Shown here: one piece after another, positions 51,827-56,352 of the stretch
How positions within the stretch are numbered: the first letter of the stretch is position 1
How the letters are laid out: each line of letters begins with the position of its first letter
NCBI GenBank assembly: GCA_021794075.1
Contig: JAJYRM010000013.1
Location: 1-56,352, forward strand
Direction: 5' to 3'
Length of the DNA stretch: 56,352 nucleotides
From: Bacteroidota bacterium
GTDB taxonomy: Bacteria; Bacteroidota; Ignavibacteria; Kryptoniales; JAKASW01
Notes under the pieces: model-generated
What the model was told of the DNA's origin: nothing
The model's input: only the letters and a program-made list of their open reading frames with translations
Database searches by the model: none
Made by a program: the position numbers and the translations under genes

Positions 51827-52995
51827 AAACTTGTCTGGTTGTCCATCCAGATTTTAATGTTGTAGGAGGAGCAGAACGTGTCGCCGGGAATTTCATTCAG
51901 TGGCTCGCTGATAATGCCGGGATGGAAGTCACTCTGCTCTCCCTTTTCCCTCCTAGCGCAAGCGCGCTCGAGAAGGCTGGCGTAGCGCCTGAAATCGTTC
52001 GCCGCCTAAAGCTGGCTACAGCTAATTGTCCAGGTTTTGTCCGAGAGGCACCCGGATCGATGTATTTGCTTAGACTTGCGTTTCTACATCGAAGTGCAAA
52101 AGCCCTCAGCGGAATGTTTGAAGTGTGCGTTAGTACCTATAACGAACTTGATTTTGGCAAACCTGGTATCCAGTATATCCATCATCCATCCTTTGCCAAT
52201 AGGGCGCTCCTGAAGGAGATGCACATACTTGGACGGCAAAGTGTGCTGGACAGGGTACCTCAGCTGGAATTGATACATCGCAAAATTGTTTCGAGAATTT
52301 CTGGAGATACTGAGATAGGTTTCGCAAGAAACCTAACCCTTGTCAACTCAGTATTCATGCGAGATTTGGTATCACGGGCATACGGATTTTGCAGCGAAGT
52401 AGTGTATCCTGCAGCGGTCGTGGACTTGTCAAATATTGGCGGGAGTTCCTGGATGGAGCGCGAGGAGAGATTCGTGACGATTTCGAGGATCGCTGCCGAC
52501 AAGGGGTTACTTGCACTGATAGATCTGTTTTCTAGTCTGCAAAAAGAATTTCCTCGTGCAGACTTCGCTATACTGGGAAGAGGCCATGACACGGGATATG
52601 AAAACCTTTTGTCATTAAGGGCCAAGGAGCTCGGCGTTCGACTGAAGATAGTCAAGGATCTTTCGGACAGAGAGATGAAAGCGTATCTTGAGAAGACAAA
52701 ATATTATGTTCAAGGGAAAGTGAATGAACATTTTGGGATAGCGGTCGTCGAAGCGGTTGCCGCTGGCTGCCTGGTGATGGTTCACGACTCGGGCGGGCCA
52801 ACAGAAATAGTCCAACGGAGTGACCTGAGATTCAACAGTTCAGAAGATCTAATATCCAAAATCAAGCGGCTTATTGATGATCCGCCGCTGCGTTTTCAAG
52901 TCATTTCTGATACTCAGGCAGGTCTGAGCAGGTTTACTTTGTCAGCTTTTAATTCGCGTCTTGACGCGACAATTCGTCCGTTCCTTGGAAACTAG
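51823..52995 (+). CDS. Glycosyltransferase family 4 protein (ALG11-like pattern)
   Basis: 390 residues, GT-B fold. The N-terminus VVHPDFNVVGGAERV is the acceptor-domain loop often seen in ALG2/ALG11-like enzymes. The donor half contains VTISRIAADKGLLALIDLF and the E-x7-E motif EHFGIAVVEAVAAGCLV with the following HDSGGPTEIV. It is likely another repeat-unit transferase. Last gene of the polysaccharide operon; no terminator was found behind it. Confidence 0.88.
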   Translation: MKTCLVVHPDFNVVGGAERVAGNFIQWLADNAGMEVTLLSLFPPSASALEKAGVAPEIVRRLKLATANCPGFVREAPGSMYLLRLAFLHRSAKALSGMFEVCVSTYNELDFGKPGIQYIHHPSFANRALLKEMHILGRQSVLDRVPQLELIHRKIVSRISGDTEIGFARNLTLVNSVFMRDLVSRAYGFCSEVVYPAAVVDLSNIGGSSWMEREERFVTISRIAADKGLLALIDLFSSLQKEFPRADFAILGRGHDTGYENLLSLRAKELGVRLKIVKDLSDREMKAYLEKTKYYVQGKVNEHFGIAVVEAVAAGCLVMVHDSGGPTEIVQRSDLRFNSSEDLISKIKRLIDDPPLRFQVISDTQAGLSRFTLSAFNSRLDATIRPFLGN

Positions 52996-53439
52996 TCCAG
53001 GCATTGTTAACCGCAACTCTGGTTGCCCTTGAGCGTTGCACTTCAAAGACTGGTAGGTAGCTGGCGAGGTGAACCAATCCCACCTGTTAGACGGAAATGT
53101 TGGTGAATCGATGCGATTTGCCGGTCGTAACGCAACTAATCCAACCTGCAATTTCATCATTTGCATGGAGTCAGTTCTATCAAGTCAAGCCGAAGGGACC
53201 CCATCCTCCTCAATGGTCAGCTCTCCACCTTCTCAGGTTCCCATTTGGATCAGCCAGCCATTTGCATCACTCTTGACCGGAACACTAACTTATCGTTGGC
53301 ACATCAATCGGGGACGGGTCAAGGCAGCGTGAGCTGTCTACCAACGCGAGCGAATCTGAGTTCATGACCGCATACGATTATTCGCGACAATTTTGGATTA
53401 GATGATATTGTGTTTATTCTACGAGGCGACTAATCACTT
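52996..53439. other. 444-nt gap without a recognisable gene
   Basis: Between the polysaccharide operon and the TonB-dependent receptor. Short frames on both strands (for example 53069-53332 plus, 52942-53166 minus) have no motif, ribosome-binding site or conserved-looking start. A small GCAAC/GTTGC hairpin lies near its left end with no T run. It could be a decayed gene, a regulatory leader or an untranslated RNA; nothing specific can be supported. Confidence 0.4.
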
Positions 53440-56352
53440 ATGATTGAGCGATATGACAGACAACATTCGGACACGCAGGAGTCTCATTTCGGCGGCGGAT
53501 TGCCAGTGCGAACAATTTCAAATTCGAACACTCCTATTAAAGGACATTCTGTCCAATTTGTAATTTACATAAGACTCTTTTATGCCATATTCTTCATTGG
53601 CATATTAACCACCGTAAATGCCTTCGCATCGTCTGCGACTGTTGAAGGTGCCGTTGTCGATTCTCTGACGCGGGAACCGTTGCCGGGTGCAACGGTGACG
53701 CTTATCGGCACGGGCATGGGCGCGGCAACTCATCTTAATGGGCGATTCACAATTCGACATGTACCGCCTGGTATTTATAAATTGAGAACTGTCTTCGTGG
53801 GTTATAGAACAAAGAGAGTTTTTGTAAAGGTTGTGTCGGGTGCAGTTTCAAGGGTAATAATCATGCTGCGAGGCGTCGGTTTAAAGGCCAAAGACAATAT
53901 AGTCACGGGACAGGCAAGCGGACAGAATGGTGCAATCAACCAGCAGCTTTCCTCTGATAGGATTGAGAACGTCGTATCAGCGGGGTTCATCAAAGAACTT
54001 CCGGATGCCAATGCTGCCGAGTCAGTTGGCAGGCTTCCTGGTGTTTCACTAATCAGAGAAGGTGGACAGGCTACGGAAGTTGTTATACGCGGTCTTGAGC
54101 CAAAGTATAATTTGATAACGATAGACGGTGTCCGAATGCCGGGAAATGACTATTCTGATCGTGCGGTTGACCTAAGCATGATCTCTTCGAGCATGCTGGG
54201 CGGCATCCAGGTTACAAAAGCAATCACGCCAGATATGGACGCAGCCGTACTCGGCGGCGTCGTCAACTTTACGCTGAGGGAAGCCACTTCGAACAAGCCT
54301 CAAATCCATCTTCTTGCCCAGGGTGAGTACGACAATCTGATGAACACACACAACGGTTACAAGTTCGTTGCAACTTTTGAGAAGCGTTTTTTCAGTGATA
54401 AGTTTGGATTATTTGCCGAGGGAGATGCAGAACGGCAGGATTTATCTGCAAATGAGCTTGGGGCTGACTATGTAGTCGATACAAAAAACTTCGGCATCCC
54501 CAACAAAGTTCTCCTTCTCGGTATGACTTTGGCTGACATCCCCAAAACCCAAAGACGGTATGATGGCACTTTGACCATGGATTACCGTCTACCCGATGGT
54601 AAGATAGGTCTTATGAACTTTTTCAGTTATGGAATCGCTAACACTGTTGATCGCAGTGAGAGCTTCAACCTCAGTACAGGCGATAACGGAACCAGCCACA
54701 TATACGCGCTCAATGCAAGTGAGACGGATCTAACCGAAGCAACCAGTATACTTGATTTCCAACAGCAGGTATCGGCGCTGAACGTGCACCTGAAGCTTTC
54801 AAACTCATTTTCTCAAAACCTCTCGCCTTACATAAACTCGTGGTCCTTCACCCAAGGATCCCCAACTGGTTACGGTACCTACGCGGACGAGAGCCTCAGT
54901 CCGCAAGAGATTCCGGCTTTGGCTAATGACAGCCTGCTGATTACAAACTTCAGCGGCGCGGCAAACGAATACAACATTTTGCGGCAGGACAACTTAGGTG
55001 CTTCGCTTGACATTAAGAGAGGCATCGACTTTTCTAGCAATATTACAAGCGTCCTGAAATTCGGGGGAGCTTTCACATTTGCAGACAGATCTTATAATTC
55101 CATGCAGTCGAGCGGTGGCCTGAGCAAAATAAGCAGTCCGGGTGCGATCAAGGAACTCGAGCAAGAATATCCATGGATGCAGGCGACCATCAATTCGTAC
55201 GGTCCGATTCTCCCTTTATTCGTCGACAGCACATTTAGTTACGGCAATTTTCTGGGTGGCAAATACAAAATGGGTCTCCCCATAAACCTGGGTCTCATGG
55301 AACAGGTGATGAAGGTTCTACAACGAACAGCGACGCCGGAGTCATGGGTTTTTAATTCATTCCAATCGGTAACCAACAATTATTGGGGGAAGGAATACAG
55401 GAGTGCCGGTTATGGAATGGTAACGGTACATTTCGGCCATGACCTGACTTTCTTGCCAGGGGTTAGATACCAGGTTTTGCAGACTCTATACGGCGCTCCA
55501 AGGGGGACAGCGCAGATCGGCCCGGATGCGGTATTTCAATATCCGCACTTCGATACAACAATGGATTTATCCCACGGTTTCTGGCTTCCCATGGTTCATT
55601 TGATCTACGACCCGACTCCTTGGCTCCAGATTCACCTTGCATACACAAACACCATAACCTATCCAGATTTTATCGATATTACACCAGAGCTTTTTGTTTC
55701 AACAAATTCTGTAGAGTATCACAATTACCTTCTCAAACCTGGAACTTCTGCAAATTACGATGCCATTGTCTCCTTGTACAATAATACAATTGGACTTCTT
55801 TCGGCAGACGGTTTTTACAAGAGGATCGACAATCTTATTTTCAGCACTGGGGAAACATACGTAATCAATGCTGCCCAGTATCCTGGAGTTCCCAATTATG
55901 CTGACGGGTATCCGTTATACACTTACGTCAATGACCCATATCCAGCATATGTTTATGGCGTCGAGCTTGATTGGCAAACTCACTTCTGGTACCTACCCGG
56001 ACTCCTCTCCGGCCTTATCTTGAACGTCAATTATACGCACATAAACTCAACGGCGAAGTATCCATTCACTTACCTCGATGCAGTCCACCCCACCTATCCG
56101 GTGGTGATCGACACTATTAACACATACTTTCCCGACAGATTAATTGATCAACCTAACGACATAGTGAATTTAACCGTCGGTTACGATCTTGGCGGGTTCG
56201 GCGCGCGAGTGGCCATGCAATACACGAGCAATATTTTCAGTGCTTACAATTTCTGGCCGGGGTTGCGATCGGCTACAGCGCCGTACCTGGAGTGGGACGC
56301 CCAAGTTAAGCAGAACCTTCCATGGTCAGGGCTTCAGCTCTTTCTTGATCTG
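53440..56352 (+). CDS. TonB-dependent receptor, 3' end beyond the window
   Basis: Open for 971 codons to the window end with no stop. Residues about 37-63 form a hydrophobic export signal ending in NAFASSA. Residues 68-145 are a carboxypeptidase-regulatory-like domain (VEGAVVDS, GATVTLIGTGMGAATHLNG, VGYRTKRV). The plug domain, about 165-290, has LPDANAAESVGRLPGVSL and VVIRGLEPKYNLITIDG. The rest is barrel strands. It takes up an unknown ligand across the outer membrane using TonB energy. The ATG at 53440 is the only ATG before the signal, but it leaves a 36-residue polar head, so a later TTG (53500) or GTG (53506) may be the true start. Confidence 0.88.
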   Translation, partial: MIERYDRQHSDTQESHFGGGLPVRTISNSNTPIKGHSVQFVIYIRLFYAIFFIGILTTVNAFASSATVEGAVVDSLTREPLPGATVTLIGTGMGAATHLNGRFTIRHVPPGIYKLRTVFVGYRTKRVFVKVVSGAVSRVIIMLRGVGLKAKDNIVTGQASGQNGAINQQLSSDRIENVVSAGFIKELPDANAAESVGRLPGVSLIREGGQATEVVIRGLEPKYNLITIDGVRMPGNDYSDRAVDLSMISSSMLGGIQVTKAITPDMDAAVLGGVVNFTLREATSNKPQIHLLAQGEYDNLMNTHNGYKFVATFEKRFFSDKFGLFAEGDAERQDLSANELGADYVVDTKNFGIPNKVLLLGMTLADIPKTQRRYDGTLTMDYRLPDGKIGLMNFFSYGIANTVDRSESFNLSTGDNGTSHIYALNASETDLTEATSILDFQQQVSALNVHLKLSNSFSQNLSPYINSWSFTQGSPTGYGTYADESLSPQEIPALANDSLLITNFSGAANEYNILRQDNLGASLDIKRGIDFSSNITSVLKFGGAFTFADRSYNSMQSSGGLSKISSPGAIKELEQEYPWMQATINSYGPILPLFVDSTFSYGNFLGGKYKMGLPINLGLMEQVMKVLQRTATPESWVFNSFQSVTNNYWGKEYRSAGYGMVTVHFGHDLTFLPGVRYQVLQTLYGAPRGTAQIGPDAVFQYPHFDTTMDLSHGFWLPMVHLIYDPTPWLQIHLAYTNTITYPDFIDITPELFVSTNSVEYHNYLLKPGTSANYDAIVSLYNNTIGLLSADGFYKRIDNLIFSTGETYVINAAQYPGVPNYADGYPLYTYVNDPYPAYVYGVELDWQTHFWYLPGLLSGLILNVNYTHINSTAKYPFTYLDAVHPTYPVVIDTINTYFPDRLIDQPNDIVNLTVGYDLGGFGARVAMQYTSNIFSAYNFWPGLRSATAPYLEWDAQVKQNLPWSGLQLFLDL

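Noticed and set aside
53069-53367. Two overlapping short frames in the gap before the TonB-dependent receptor
   Set aside because: Serine/proline-rich with no domain, no credible start and no agreement between frames.
1-56352. Search for CRISPR repeats, tRNA/rRNA genes, transposases, integrases and phage genes
   Set aside because: No regularly spaced repeats, cloverleaf-like segments or mobile-element proteins were recognised by eye; a tRNAscan or Infernal run could still find something small.

Overview
The window (about half GC by eye) looks like the chromosome of a free-living, Gram-negative bacterium of the Bacteroidota/Ignavibacteriota/Chlorobiota (FCB) group. Pointers are three PorV/PorQ-like outer-membrane barrels, an Asp-box surface protein with a FlgD-type C-terminal Ig domain, a DUF2723 membrane glycosyltransferase, a TonB-dependent receptor with an N-terminal carboxypeptidase-regulatory-like domain, and promoters of the form TTG-N20-TAnnTT. 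TTG start codons are frequent. No rRNA, tRNA, CRISPR array, insertion sequence or phage gene was recognised. This is core chromosome with an envelope and surface emphasis rather than a mobile island.

Layout. 1-3.2 kb: short-chain dehydrogenase, thioredoxin-reductase-like ferredoxin-NADP reductase, MFS exporter. 3.3-3.7 kb: a minus-strand gene interrupted by one in-frame stop. 4.0-10 kb: nuoJKLMN, the distal membrane arm of complex I, with a promoter candidate in front and a clear intrinsic terminator behind. 10-13.3 kb: bifunctional NAD(P)HX repair enzyme, VanZ-like protein, CNNM/CorC-type protein with a possible upstream small ORF. 13.7-17.9 kb: a 1041-residue protein joining a zinc-peptidase domain, a PD40 propeller and an outer-membrane barrel, overlapping a PorV-like barrel gene. 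18-21.9 kb: hisD-hisC, then an NtrC-type response regulator.

21.9-35.4 kb is one tightly packed minus-strand run of ten genes. In transcription order it holds an M20 amidohydrolase, glnE, a DUF2723 transferase, a GT2, an M50 protease, a lipoprotein, an Asp-box/FlgD-like secreted protein, two PorV-like barrels and a GT4. It couples envelope glycosylation and membrane proteolysis to surface proteins and their likely barrel partners.

35.7-41.9 kb carries the familiar pgsA-pgpA-cinA-thpR-recA-recX series plus an AI-2E/PerM-family protein; rpmB lies opposite. 42.4-53.0 kb is a nine-gene polysaccharide operon: rmlB, nucleotide-sugar dehydrogenase, wecB, Wzz, polymerase/ligase, flippase, GT4, methyltransferase, GT4. 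Most junctions are 1-4 nt overlaps, implying translational coupling. It supplies dTDP-sugars and a UDP-HexNAc-uronic acid type precursor, glycosyl transfer, flipping and chain-length control. The initiating transferase and outer-membrane exporter are not here. After a 444-nt gap with no recognisable gene, a TonB-dependent receptor runs off the window end.
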